NCBI RefSeq assembly: GCF_019083965.1
Contig: NZ_JAHRCY010000028.1
Coordinates: 29,583-93,582, forward strand
DNA from: Catellatospora tritici
GTDB lineage: Bacteria; Actinomycetota; Actinomycetes; Mycobacteriales; Micromonosporaceae
Reading direction: 5' to 3'
Length of the DNA: 64,000 bases
Shown here: piece after piece, positions 43,431 to 52,545 of the stretch
Position numbering within the stretch: position 1 is the stretch's first letter
How the letters are laid out: the number at the start of each line of letters is the position of its first letter
Notes under the pieces: model-generated
Databases searched by the model: none
What the model was told of the DNA's origin: nothing
Seen by the model: only the letters and a program-made list of their open reading frames with translations
Program-made: the position numbers and the translations under genes

Positions 43431-44765
43431 GTGGCTGGTCGTGCCGAATGCCGAGTCCAGCAGCTGTTCTCGCTAACCGAGCAATCCTCGTCGCTAGTAT
43501 CGCAAGCACTGATTCATTCGTCATGGGTCGCTGAAAATTTGGACTCGATGGCCCGAGCAAACCAGCAGGACGGCCAGCTCCTTGGTGTTCTAGGCTCCGT
43601 CGTCATAAGACATGAGCATGCGCTCGCCGCAGTACGCGCCGCGTGTTCAATGCCGCCGGACGAGTTCGTGTTTCTGGGGTTGACCAACGATATTTATGAG
43701 AAGGCGTTTTACGCAGCAGATCTTGCAGAGGGTTTCCTTCGCGGCAGGGGCGAGGCCATCAACGGTATACGTCGGGATGCAGCTGCTACTGCCATTAAGG
43801 CGCTTCTTGCCGCCGTGTTTCTGGATAAGAGCTGTCCGCCCTCGCTGATCCACACGTGGCCAGCGCCATGGGTCCCGATACTGGAATTGATAGCACCCGA
43901 AGCGCCGGTGCCGTTGGACCCGGCAACGGTCTTGGACCGAAAGCTTGGTGCCCTTCAGCTCAGCCATGACCACGCCTTCGAGAGATTCGGCCCTCCCCAC
44001 GATGGCCGGCACAGGGCTGCACTGACAATTGAGAGTGCTCTTCTCGGTCGCAGCATTAGGTTTGTTGGCGAAGACGTCGCCGGTACGAAGAAGGCTGCAA
44101 AACAACGCGCAGCAGTAGTGGTGCTTGACATCCTCGGAGAAATAGCCAACCCAGAAAGCGCAATGAGGTTGATGGCCGACGGCGGAAGCCACGGTCCATC
44201 AGCAGCCTTTCTGCTTGCCCACCTAGCCGAAGCTACGGTCCCGCCAGTGGTGCCGGCCGCGGTTGACGGTGACGTGGTCGCCACCCAAGAGACTGGATCG
44301 GTGAGGAGTCATGACACAGACGTACCGTGTGGTGGACGTAGCCGGAGCGTTCCGGTAGAGGAGCACATCGCCAGCGACTTCCTGAGAGCTTCGCTTCCTG
44401 AGTTCACCGAGGCGGAACGGAGTGAGGCAGCGCTCGTCCAAAGGTACGTGGCGTGGCTGGCGCGGCAAGGTCGGATGGTGGTACGTAATGAACTACGTAT
44501 TCTCGAATCAACTCATCCGTTCTACACTGACTTGTTTGATGTCACATCGCGTGAGCTAATCGAAGCCAAGTCATCTGCAAGTCGCGACCATATTCGGTTA
44601 GCAATCGGGCAACTGATCGACTATGGACGATCTGTAGACCACGATCGACTTGCAGTGCTCACGCCGGCACGACCCGAAAGTGATCTTGTACATCTTCTGC
44701 ACCATGCGGGGATGGCGTCCATATTCGAAGCCGATGACGGCTCGTTCTTGCGCCTCGACGCTTGA
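43431..44765 (+). CDS. Fusion: degenerate RNase III-like domain, dsRNA-binding domain, PD-(D/E)XK nuclease domain
   Basis: A 444-residue protein from a GTG directly after two in-frame stops. Residues 15-135 follow the RNase III layout (SLVSQALIHSSWVAENL; GVLGSVVIRHEHALAAV; AIKALLAAVFLDKS). However, the NERLEFLGD signature reads GQLLGVLGS, and the later Asp/Glu read Thr/Lys, so the catalytic metal site is lost. Residues 168-235 resemble a dsRNA-binding domain (HDHAFERFGPPHDGRHRAAL; AGTKKAAKQRAAVVVLDIL). Residues 310-444 look like a restriction-endonuclease fold: NELRILE, then YTDLFDVTSRELIEAKSSAS with a D(367/370)-E378-x-K380 motif, and LAIGQLIDYGR. No membrane segments. It is likely a cytosolic nucleic-acid-guided or dsRNA-sensing nuclease. 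The function is inferred. Confidence 0.75.
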   Translation: MAGRAECRVQQLFSLTEQSSSLVSQALIHSSWVAENLDSMARANQQDGQLLGVLGSVVIRHEHALAAVRAACSMPPDEFVFLGLTNDIYEKAFYAADLAEGFLRGRGEAINGIRRDAAATAIKALLAAVFLDKSCPPSLIHTWPAPWVPILELIAPEAPVPLDPATVLDRKLGALQLSHDHAFERFGPPHDGRHRAALTIESALLGRSIRFVGEDVAGTKKAAKQRAAVVVLDILGEIANPESAMRLMADGGSHGPSAAFLLAHLAEATVPPVVPAAVDGDVVATQETGSVRSHDTDVPCGGRSRSVPVEEHIASDFLRASLPEFTEAERSEAALVQRYVAWLARQGRMVVRNELRILESTHPFYTDLFDVTSRELIEAKSSASRDHIRLAIGQLIDYGRSVDHDRLAVLTPARPESDLVHLLHHAGMASIFEADDGSFLRLDA

Positions 44766-44905
44766 AGGTCTGTCCCATTGAGCGTGGACCAACCGTGCTT
44801 CCGCAGATGGTGCCGGGTTGACAAGATGGACGTCGATGGTCGGGTGCAGGCCAAGATCATGATCAACTACGGTCTTGCGGGGACGATCAAGCCATGCGGT
44901 TCGGA
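44766..44905. other. Intergenic / IS boundary
   Basis: A short stretch between the fusion gene and an IS5 fragment. A minus-strand frame crosses it but looks like an extension of transposase DNA. Confidence 0.4.
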
Positions 44906-45322
44906 TCACGATCCGGTCACAGGTGCGAGGACGCCGAACGGGTCGCGGATCCAGTGGTGCATGGTGTCGATGGCCTTGACGACCGTGGGCAACTGCCGAG
45001 GCTGGCCGCGGAAGTCGGCAGTCAGCACGCGCCAGCACTTGAGCTGGGCCTTGGCCCGCTCGCCCAGGCATCGCAGACCGGCCTGCAGGCGGTCGGCGGT
45101 CTTCTTGGCCTCGGGTAAGGTCTTCTCGCCGCGCTTGCGCTTGAAGCCGGTGATGACATCCGGGTGCAGGCCGATGTGGCCCAAGTCGGCCAGCAGACTC
45201 AGGAACTCCGGAATCTTCTCGGCGATCTTGAACCGGCGGGCGGCGGTGATGTCGACCGTCCGACCGGGCAGCACCCCGGACACCCACAGCAGTTCGCCGT
45301 CGGGAGCCGCGACGGTATCCAT
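44906..45322 (-). pseudogene. IS5-family transposase, C-terminal half
   Basis: The frame from 45322 reads DGELLWVSGVLPGRTVDITA, then KTADRLQAGLRCLGERAKAQ and LKCWRVLTADFRGQPRQLPT. This is the second half of a DDE_Tnp_4 transposase. The DNA-binding half and first catalytic aspartate are missing. It is not the same IS as 41663-42454. Confidence 0.8.
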
Positions 45323-45338
45323 TCAGGCCTGCGGTTGA

Positions 45339-45524
45339 TCAGGCAATCTGTGGTGGCATCCATGGATTGCCGACGAGGGCGTCGCGGAGGGCGTCGAGTG
45401 GGTGGATGCCGTGGTTGCGGGCGGTGGCGAGTTAGAAGCGTACGCGGCAGTAGCGGGCGGCGGTGCGGACGCTGCGCCAGCAGTCGCCGATCTTCATCTG
45501 GAGTTTGACCATGCGTTGGGGCTG
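45339..45524 (-). pseudogene. IS66-family transposase C-terminal scrap
   Basis: The minus strand reads QRMVKLQMKIGDCWRSVRTA, then ARYCRVRF, a stop, LATARNHGIHPLDALRDALV and GNPWMPPQIA stop. This is the typical IS66 C-terminal motif (KxSGxWR...YLxTARKHGxxxLxALRDA). It ends exactly where a group II intron 3' end begins. Confidence 0.75.
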
Positions 45525-45773
45525 GTCGGGTAGCCCCGACGCATTGCTGCGCCGGGGCCCCTCAGAACCGTGCTTGCCACTCGTCGCGGCACACGGCTCA
45601 AGCAAGCCCAGAGGCGAGCAGGCTGGCCTGCGACGCCGCGAAGATTCGCTGTCGTAGACGCCGTACGTCGTCCTCAACGGCACGCCAGTCGACAGCGTTC
45701 GAGGGTCTCGCCCTCCGGTCCGTTCACCACGATGGTGTCCAACTTGTCCTTCGGTTCGGGGTTCATTGACCAA
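45525..45773 (-). ncRNA. Group II intron 3' end (domains V and VI)
   Basis: On the minus strand, 45599-45565 reads GAGCCGTGTGCCGCG..., ending CAAGCACGGTTC, a 35-nt hairpin with the GAGC...GGTTC form of domain V. A GC-rich hairpin follows (GCCCCGGCGCAGCAATGCGT...GGGGC) as domain VI. The stretch ends CTACCCGAC, a common bacterial group II intron 3' terminus. No reverse-transcriptase frame remains upstream, so it is a truncated copy. It is inserted in an IS66 transposase remnant. Confidence 0.7.
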
Positions 45774-45879
45774 GGAGTCTTCGCAGGCTCACCCGACCCG
45801 CGCGGGCACCCTTTCGGGTCCGGGCACCAGGCCCGGTATCCGGCCAGTTATCCGAGACGACCAGCGGAACGGCCAGCCA

Positions 45880-46489
45880 TCATGTCCCGCGCCGCGGCGA
45901 CACCACCTGGCGGCGGTTCCTGCGCACCCAGGCCTCGACCATGCTCGCGTGCGACTTCTTCCACGTCGACTGCGCCCTCTCCCTGCAGCGCCTGTACGTG
46001 CTCTTCGTGATGGAGGTCGGCACCCGCTACGTCCACATCCTGGGTGTCACGGCGAACCCGGACGGGGAGTGGACGCTGCAGCAGGCCCGCAACCTGCTCC
46101 TGGACCTCGGTGAGCGGGCCGACCGGTTCAGGTTCTTGATCCGCGACCGGGGCGGGCAGTTCACCGCCGCGTTCGACGCCGTGCTGGCCGACGCCGGCGT
46201 CACCGCCTGCAAGATCCCACCACGCAGTCCACGGGCGAACGCGTACGCGGAGCGATTCGTCGGCACGGTCCGCGCCGAGGTCACCGACCGAATGCTCATC
46301 ACCGGAGAACAGCACCTGCGCCGCACGCTCGACAGTTACGCCCGCCACTACAACGAGCGGCGCCCGCACCGGGCGCTGCAGATGCAGCCGCCGCGCTCCG
46401 ACCGGCCCGTGATCGACCTTACGCTGGAGCGGATCAAGCGGCGGCCCGTCCTCGGCCGCTTGATCAATGAGTACGAACGCGCCGTATGA
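45880..46489 (+). pseudogene. Integrase-core transposase (IS481/IS3-like), C-terminal two-thirds
   Basis: From about 45880 the frame reads RRFLRTQASTMLACDFFHVD with the first Asp of the DDE triad. It continues through TRYVHILGVTANPDGEWTLQ, LIRDRGGQFTAAFDAVLADA (second Asp), SPRANAYAERFVGTVRAEVT (Glu) and ARHYNERRPHRALQMQPP, to a stop at 46489. The N-terminal region (as seen at 10830-11111) is missing. Confidence 0.85.
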
Positions 46490-46494
46490 AAGAT

Positions 46495-46790
46495 CCAGCT
46501 CAGGCCATGTGACGGGGTTCTGGAACCCCATAGGGAGTTTGGGGACCGTCAGCGGTTCCGACCGCGCGCCGACGGCTTCCGGTAGTAGCGCATGCTTGCG
46601 GTCAAGCGGCGCGGCCTTGGTGGAGTGAGAATGAGCTGCGACCGCAGATCGGCGAGGGTGTCGGTCCACGAATGCTGTCACGCAGACCTGAAACTGCTTG
46701 TTCACCGCGTCGCAGATCGCGGCGGCCCGTTGCTGGCCGTCGAGGATGTGTCCGGGCGTCTTGTCATCGACGGCCCAGCGAAGCAACCTG
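46495..46790 (-). pseudogene. DGQHR-domain (DndB-like) protein remnant
   Basis: The frame reads LRWAVDDKTPGHILDGQQRA, AAICDAVNKQFQVCVTAFVD, then a degraded STKAAPLDRKHALLPEA and LTVPKLPMGF. DGQQR with the following helix is the core of the DGQHR family (DndB-type, or related phage-defence accessory proteins). N- and C-terminal parts are missing. Confidence 0.55.
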
Positions 46791-46899
46791 ACCCGCGATT
46801 GTCTTGCGCCAAATTCTCGGCAGAACGTCAGAACGCAGCTACTGGATGTAGAGCCCCTGCATGCCTTCCGTGCGGTAAGACCGGACGTAACCTATCGAG

Positions 46900-48276
46900 T
46901 CAGTCGTCCGCAGCGGAGTCGTCTTCGTCTTCGTCAGCACCCTTCATCAGTTTCGCGATCTTATCGCGCCAATCGAATGCTAAGACTGGGATTTCTGCAG
47001 TTCCCTCTAAGACATCGTTGACGTCTTGAGCAGTGACCCGCCACCGTGCAGTTATCGACTCTGGTGGTGACTCTGCGAACATGATCAGCACAACCTCGCA
47101 GAGGTCGCCGATGTGATCCTCCTCGGGCCGAAGCGCCTTCATGTTCATCGCTAGCATCGCGGGGGTCTCGCGCTTGATCTCAACGCCACCATCGACCGGA
47201 GCGCTCGCGACGAGGGATCTAAGGTCGCTATTTCCCAAGCTGGTGTTCCAAATTTCGGACCCCCAATCACTCGGCATTGTGGGGAATAGGTCGATCGGGT
47301 CGTTCTCGCTCTGATACTCCCATTCAGTGGCTACGATCTCGTCCTCGAACAGGATGTCCACGCGAACGTCTCGCATGAAGGTGCGTGTTCGATTGTGCAG
47401 GCGAACATATATGCCTTCGAGAACCCTCGCGGCCAGGGCGACTACGCCGACTGTCGGGGACTCAAGCGTCTCCTTCTCCCATGTGGAAACCTGCTCCAAA
47501 AACTCTTCGCGGGAGCGGCGGTCCGTCGTGAGAGCGTCGAAGGTGAAGGGGTGGACGCTTCGCTCGCGATCCAATTGTGCCCGGAGCCCGGCGGCGCGTT
47601 GGCTAACGTACTCGATTAGCCGTGATTTATCGATCTGGATGGCGCAAATTGGGCCTTCAATCGCGACATCAACATCTACATCGACCCTGGAACCCTTGCG
47701 GGTCGCGCGCTCGACGAGCTGTCGTACTTCATCTCCTTTGGCTTGCCTGGTCTCCCCGTCCTGGCGGACGTAGATGCCTCCATCGATGAGTCCATCACCG
47801 TCTGCGCGGCATGTCCACAGGTCGCCCGTCGGCGGGTCAACGACGATCACGATTACATCGTGTCCGCCACTTCGGATTCTCTCGAAGTCCCACCGTGGAC
47901 CGCCGACGCCGACCCACTTTTGTACCGCACCTGCGAGGTCCTTCGCCTCAAATGAGGGCACTCCAACAACACGTCCATCACCGATGCCAAGAATCATTAG
48001 CGCGTGCCCGCTGAAGCGGCGTCTAGCCTGTTCCGGGTCGCGGTTGGCAGCTCCAAGGATGAACTTCGCGACCTTCGCGCGATCCGCCTTGATGTTCAGG
48101 TCGACTGCGGACTTGACTTCTAGGAAGTATCTCTCGACGCGGTCGTCTGACTCGATCAGCCATCCGATGAGTGCGGCCCAACCCATCTCACCGGTAGGTA
48201 GCCGAGTTAAATCGACACGACCCGTCTGCTCCTCACCGCCATTTGGCCCGCTTACCGCAGTCTCCTGTCCCGTCAC
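46900..48276 (-). CDS. AlbA_2 (Schlafen-type) DNA-binding-domain protein
   Basis: A 458-residue protein, MTGQETAVSGPNGGEEQTGR. Residues 25-180 form an AlbA_2 domain: ALIGWLIESDDRVERYFLEV, KADRAKVAKFILGAANRDPE, GHALMILGIGDGRVVGVPSF, VIVIVVDPPTGDLWTCR and GGIYVRQDGETRQAKGDEVR. The next 280 residues contain a coiled region (IEYVSQRAAGLRAQLDRERS) and a beta-rich C-terminal part that I do not recognise, ending in a very acidic tail (DEDEDDSAADD). AlbA_2 proteins are frequent in bacterial defence islands and among regulators. It is A+T-richer than the core genes. Confidence 0.85.
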   Translation of the reverse strand: MTGQETAVSGPNGGEEQTGRVDLTRLPTGEMGWAALIGWLIESDDRVERYFLEVKSAVDLNIKADRAKVAKFILGAANRDPEQARRRFSGHALMILGIGDGRVVGVPSFEAKDLAGAVQKWVGVGGPRWDFERIRSGGHDVIVIVVDPPTGDLWTCRADGDGLIDGGIYVRQDGETRQAKGDEVRQLVERATRKGSRVDVDVDVAIEGPICAIQIDKSRLIEYVSQRAAGLRAQLDRERSVHPFTFDALTTDRRSREEFLEQVSTWEKETLESPTVGVVALAARVLEGIYVRLHNRTRTFMRDVRVDILFEDEIVATEWEYQSENDPIDLFPTMPSDWGSEIWNTSLGNSDLRSLVASAPVDGGVEIKRETPAMLAMNMKALRPEEDHIGDLCEVVLIMFAESPPESITARWRVTAQDVNDVLEGTAEIPVLAFDWRDKIAKLMKGADEDEDDSAADD

Positions 48277-48382
48277 GTCCTGCGTTCCTCTTGCTCGTAT
48301 CCACGCGACACTCGCGTCTGCACATCATCTCAGCTCAAGACGGCTTGAGCTTGACCAGGGTCCCGGACGTCCGCGTGTGGTA

Positions 48383-48670
48383 ATCACGCAGCGAGGGTGC
48401 GACAGGTTCAGCCGCCAGGCGCGTTCGAGCAGGCCGACCTTCTGATTGAGCAGGTCGTGGACCTGGGTGCCAGCGCTGCAAGGTGGTCTGGGCGCGCGAG
48501 CCGTCCTGCAGCAGGCTCGCCTTGGCCCAGCACGTGCTGTGCGCGGCGACCTCCTACAACACCGCCTCGCCCAGGCCGTGCCGCAGATGCCACCGGTCGG
48601 CAACCTGGACAACGTCGGGCAGCGCGCGATCGCCGGTGCGCCCGGGCCGCGAGCATGACACCACTGCGCT
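48383..48670 (-). pseudogene. ISL3-family transposase fragment
   Basis: On the minus strand, in broken frames, are LPDVVQVADRWHLRHGLGEA, ACWAKASLLQDGSRAQTTLQ (approximate, frameshifted) and HDLLNQKVGLLERAWRLNLS, characteristic of ISL3 transposases. Frame breaks and truncation by the adjacent IS6 copy make it non-functional. Confidence 0.6.
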
Positions 48671-48745
48671 GCGCTGCCACGACGAGATCCTGCCACTGCT
48701 CAAGACATGGATCGGCTACGACCTGGCCGCCCTCGGAGATCTGGG

Positions 48746-49556
48746 GGCGCTGTTGCGTTGAGTGTTGGCCTGATCGTGGGCACACTCGAACGGTGAAGCC
48801 CTCGCCCCGTTCACGTCCGTGGCTGCCGGCGTTCGTCGGGTTCCGGTTTCCGCCGGAGGTGATCGTGGTCGCGGTGCGGTGGTACCTGCGGTTCAACCTG
48901 TCCTACCGCGATGTCGAGGAACTGCTGGTCGAGCGCGGGATCGAGGTCGACCACGTCACCGTCTACCGGTGGGTGCAGCGGTTCACGCCGCTGCTGGCCG
49001 AGGCGGCACGGCCGTGCAGGCACTCACCGGGCGACCGATGGTTCGTCGACGAGACCTACGTGAAGGTCGGCGGCGTGTGGCGGTACGTGTACCGGGCGGT
49101 CGACCAGCACGGTCAGGTCATCGACGTGCTCGTGTCCACGCGTCGTGACGCCGCCGCGGCCCGCGGGTTCTTCCGCCGGGCGCTGTCGACGTTCCGGGCT
49201 CCAACCGAGGTGGTCACCGATGCCGCAGCGGTCTACCCCTCTGTACTGGAGGAACTCATCCCGCAGGCGTGGCATCACGTCGAGCGTTACGCGAACAACC
49301 CGATCGAGGCCGACCACAGCCAGCTCAAACACCGCTTGAGACCGATGCGCGGACTACGGACCGACAAGACAGCACGAGTGATCATCGCCGGGCACTCCTT
49401 CATGCAGAACCTGCGCCGTGGACACTACGAGATCGCCATCGACACCACGCCCGCCCGGCGGGTCGCCGCGGCGTTCACCGAACTCGCCAAGGCGATCTGA
49501 CACCAGACCGTCACCAAGCTCCACCATGTCCGGCGACCCGACAACGCAACAGCGCC
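48746..49556 (+). mobile_element. IS6-family element, copy 2 (intact)
   Basis: 811 bp with perfect 15-bp terminal inverted repeats GGCGCTGTTGCGTTG (48746-48760) / CAACGCAACAGCGCC (49542-49556). Flanks show no obvious 8-bp target duplication, suggesting a cointegrate or deletion event. On its right it cuts the 5' part off an Rhs gene. Confidence 0.9.
48793..49500 (+). CDS. IS6-family (IS26-like) transposase
   Basis: A 235-residue intact transposase from the GTG at 48793 (VKPSPRSRPWLPAFVGFRFP). The DDE triad is in RWFVDETYVKVGG, VVTDAAAVYP and NPIEADHSQLKHRL, and it ends FTELAKAI. Length and motifs match IS6-family transposases, which act through replicative or targeted-conservative cointegrate formation. 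It could drive rearrangement with copies 1 and 3 of this window. Frames reading in from upstream are ISL3 leftovers. Confidence 0.92.
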   Translation: MKPSPRSRPWLPAFVGFRFPPEVIVVAVRWYLRFNLSYRDVEELLVERGIEVDHVTVYRWVQRFTPLLAEAARPCRHSPGDRWFVDETYVKVGGVWRYVYRAVDQHGQVIDVLVSTRRDAAAARGFFRRALSTFRAPTEVVTDAAAVYPSVLEELIPQAWHHVERYANNPIEADHSQLKHRLRPMRGLRTDKTARVIIAGHSFMQNLRRGHYEIAIDTTPARRVAAAFTELAKAI

Positions 49557-51523
49557 CGATAGCCACCGCCATGTACACCGCCTACGGCGAACTGTCCAAG
49601 ACGATCTACATGCCGCCCGGCGGTGGCCCATACGTCGACAACCTGTTCGACTACTACAGCGACACCCACCGGCTCAAGACCGACAGCGTCAAACCCCAGA
49701 ACGCTGCCGACACCATTTCCAACCGCACCTACACCTACGACCACAGCGGAAACATCACCACCGTCACCGACGCGCCAGGGGTCGGCTCCACCGACACCCA
49801 GTGCTTCCGTTACGACACCCTGGCGCGCCTGACGACCGCTTGGACTCCCACGTCCGGCGTGCCGTGCAGCACCGATCCCGCCGTAGCCAACCTCGGCGGA
49901 CCCGCAAAGTACTGGCAGGGCTGGACCTTCGACAGCACAAGCTCGCTGAAAACGGAGACCAGCCACACTTCCGGCGGCAACACCACCCGCAGCTACACCG
50001 TGCCCGTCGGCGGCCAGAACGTGGTGCGCCCGCACGCGGTCACCCAGATGAGTGTCGCAGATGTCACCACCAACTACACCTACGACAACACCGGCAACAC
50101 CGTCTGCCGCCCCACCGGCACTGCGGCCAACAACTGCAGCACTGGCAACAACAGCCAGACCCTCACCTGGGACGCTGAAGGCCGACTCTCCGCGGTATCG
50201 GCCGGAGGATCGACCACCGAAACCAACATCTACGACGCCAACGGCGTCCGGCTCATTCGCCGCGACTCCACCGGCACCACCCTCTACCTACCCGGCCAGG
50301 AGATCCGACGCGAAGGCGGCATCAACACCGGCACCCGCTACTACAGCTTCGCCGGACGCATCTGCGCGAGCCGAAAAGGCACATCGAACATTAGCGACCT
50401 CACCTGGCTATACGGGGACCACCAGGGCACACAGCAAATCAGCGTCAACGCGGGAACACAGACAGTTTCAATCCGTCGGCAGACCCCCTACGGCGCTCCC
50501 AGGGGAACAAATCCCAGCTGGGCAAACAACAAGGGCTTTGTTGGCGGAGACAACGACCCCACGGGTCTTGTAAACATCGGAGCTCGCCAATACGACCCTA
50601 ACCTTGGGCGGTTTATCTCTACCGACCCGTTGATGGATCTACAGGATCCTCAATCGTTCAATCCGTACTCCTATTCTAAGAACAGCCCCGTTACGTTCTC
50701 TGATCCCAGCGGGTTGAAGTTCGAGGATGAAACGGGCGCGGCTTACGGCAAGCGACTGGCAGCGGCATCGCATAGCGAGAAGTCGCCTGCTAAGCCGCCC
50801 CGTGTAGAAAACCCGCGTCTTCAGAAAATCATCGATGAAGTGTACTCTGTCTATGTCAAAAGCAATGGCCGGGCCACTGGATATGTTGGCGACGGTACAG
50901 CCATTGATGCGCTCTTGGAGGAACTGCAAACTGGTCTAAAGACAGCACGCAATGCAGATGGATCCGGGGGAAATTTCCATTACAAAGATGTGCTGGATCT
51001 GGCTGGCGAGTTGAGTGGTCTGCTAGAAGGCGACTTCCGTGCCTCAATGAAGTTGGAGGACGGTCGTTCGATGCGTCAATTCGAATATGACAGTCTGCTG
51101 TCGTCAGCGGATCAGACAATTGCCCGCTCACTGTTCGCCCGTATGTGGCGTGCACTGCGCACGAAAGATACCGCTGGTGCGATTTCCGCAGAAATCGAAA
51201 ACAACTCGGTAATATCGAAGCAGGTCGAAGGGGCTCTCGAGAATATCAAGAACCGATTCTCCGTCTCCGATGTGACCGGTGAGAATTTCAATATTGGTGG
51301 CGGTGGGCATCCGCAGCGTGTAGTTTCACGCGGTCCCGCCGAACTGGTACCCGAGGGACGACTTGGCGGTACGCGGAGCGGCGGGATGGGAAGGGTTGGA
51401 GGTGCGATGTCAATCCTCGACTTTGGAGCTGGCGCCTACTTTATGCTTAGGTACGGTCCGCAGAACTTCAACTGCATAATGTCCGGGATACAGTGCGTTG
51501 ATACCACTCCCACAACACTCTGA
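49557..51523 (+). CDS. Rhs/YD-repeat protein C-terminus with unknown toxin domain (5'-truncated by IS6)
   Basis: The frame enters from the IS6 element and carries YD repeats (TYTYDHSGNITTVTDAPGVG; CFRYDTLARLTTAW; NYTYDNTGNTVCRPTGTAAN). The Rhs core closing motif follows, YDPNLGRFISTDPLMDLQDP with NPYSYSKNSPVTFSDPSG. The last 270 residues after this (from about 50715) are a variable C-terminal toxin domain, A+T-richer and helical, with a hydrophobic end (SILDFGAGAYFMLRYG). I do not recognise its class. The N-terminal secretion and encapsulation part is lost, so export is unlikely. Confidence 0.88.
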
Positions 51524-51551
51524 TGCTGGCGATTCTCCGAAGGAACTGAAC

Positions 51552-51947
51552 TTGAACCTTACCTACATTGGCCTGCGCGGAAGCCTCATTGCCCGCTTTG
51601 GCAATAAGGCCGAAGATCTCGCCAAAGCGGAAGAAGAGTGGGAAACATCGACCGGAGGTAACGTCGACACCATTATGCCCTATCGCTATATGTCGCGAGT
51701 GTTCGTCGACGGCATCTTCATTCCGGCCATCGAACATCAGAAAATTGCAGTAATGGAGGCTTGCTGCAGCTTTCTTGAAGACATCTTTTCCAGTGGCGAT
51801 GACGATCTGATGGAATGTGCGAGAATTCGTGTCACTCCACGGATCCTATCGAAGCGGGCTTGGTCTGATCCAATCAGAGATTTTGCGGGTCCTCTGTGGT
51901 GCGAGGATCTAGCAAATCAAAGCGCCGATTGGTCTTGGGCCAAGTAG
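51552..51947 (+). CDS. Candidate Rhs immunity protein
   Basis: A 131-residue protein from a TTG at 51552 with AAGGA 8-10 nt upstream. An ATG at 51498 overlapping the Rhs end is the alternative. LNLTYIGLRGSLIARFGNKA and WCEDLANQSADWSWAK show a compact acidic protein without signal or membrane segment. Its place directly after a toxin-type C-terminus, its size and matching base composition make it a likely immunity protein. No family is recognised. Confidence 0.7.
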   Translation: MNLTYIGLRGSLIARFGNKAEDLAKAEEEWETSTGGNVDTIMPYRYMSRVFVDGIFIPAIEHQKIAVMEACCSFLEDIFSSGDDDLMECARIRVTPRILSKRAWSDPIRDFAGPLWCEDLANQSADWSWAK

Positions 51948-51993
51948 TTCCGCAAGGGAAACCGCTGCGATCCCCTTTCGACCTAGGTTCGGA

Positions 51994-52035
51994 GTAAGAT
52001 GCCTTCCGGTGGGATACTCTCGGAGGGCATCTTAC
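51994..52035. terminator. 15-bp inverted repeat after the immunity gene
   Basis: GTAAGATGCCTTCCG (51994-52008) pairs with 52021-52035 with one mismatch and a 12-nt loop, followed by AAAAA on the plus strand. It probably terminates the Rhs-immunity transcript, but it also resembles an insertion-element end. Confidence 0.55.
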
Positions 52036-52192
52036 AAAAAGGAGGAATCGAGTCGGCCTGGGGCACGCGGAGTCATGTGTGCGCCAGGCCCTCACCTCGA
52101 TTGAGCTTGCGCGTGTACGTGTATAGGAAAAAGCCGCTCCGCAGACGACATGCTTCAGGTAGTTATTGGCCAGTAAGGCAAAGGTGCCGTGG

Positions 52193-52545
52193 TCAGGCTG
52201 CGGCGTAGCGGACTTCGGGCTTGCGGAACAACGCTTGTACGAGCTTGGGCTGGTTCTGGCGGCGGCGGAGGTGGGTGCGGGCCGCGGCGGCGAGTTCGGT
52301 GCGGTTGGCGGGGCTGGCCTGTGCCACATGGCGTTTGAGGTCGCCGTGGAGGATTTCTACGGGGTTGAGTTCGGGTGAGTATCCGGGCAGGAAGTGCATC
52401 TGGATGGCGTCGGCGTGGTCGGCCAGCCAGCGGCGGATGCTGAGTCGCCGGTGCACGGGGTGCCCATCGACGATCAGGTGGATCTTGCGATCGAGGTGGC
52501 GGGCCAGGAACGTCGGGAACACCGGCCCGGTGAACCCTCACGTCG
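52193..52545 (-). pseudogene. IS630-family transposase, C-terminal part
   Basis: The frame from 52522 reads FPTFLARHLDRKIHLIVDGH, then PVHRRLSIRRWLADH and FLPGYSPELNPVEILHGDLK, with the last Asp and Glu of the IS630 triad. It runs to 52193. The N-terminal part is missing and upstream frames are broken. It is not obviously the same IS as the fragment at 5535. Confidence 0.8.

Noticed and set aside
45848..46786. Minus-strand ORF of 312 codons covering the integrase-core region
   Set aside because: Only its first roughly 90 codons (DGQHR remnant) look protein-like. The rest is antisense to a clear DDE transposase.
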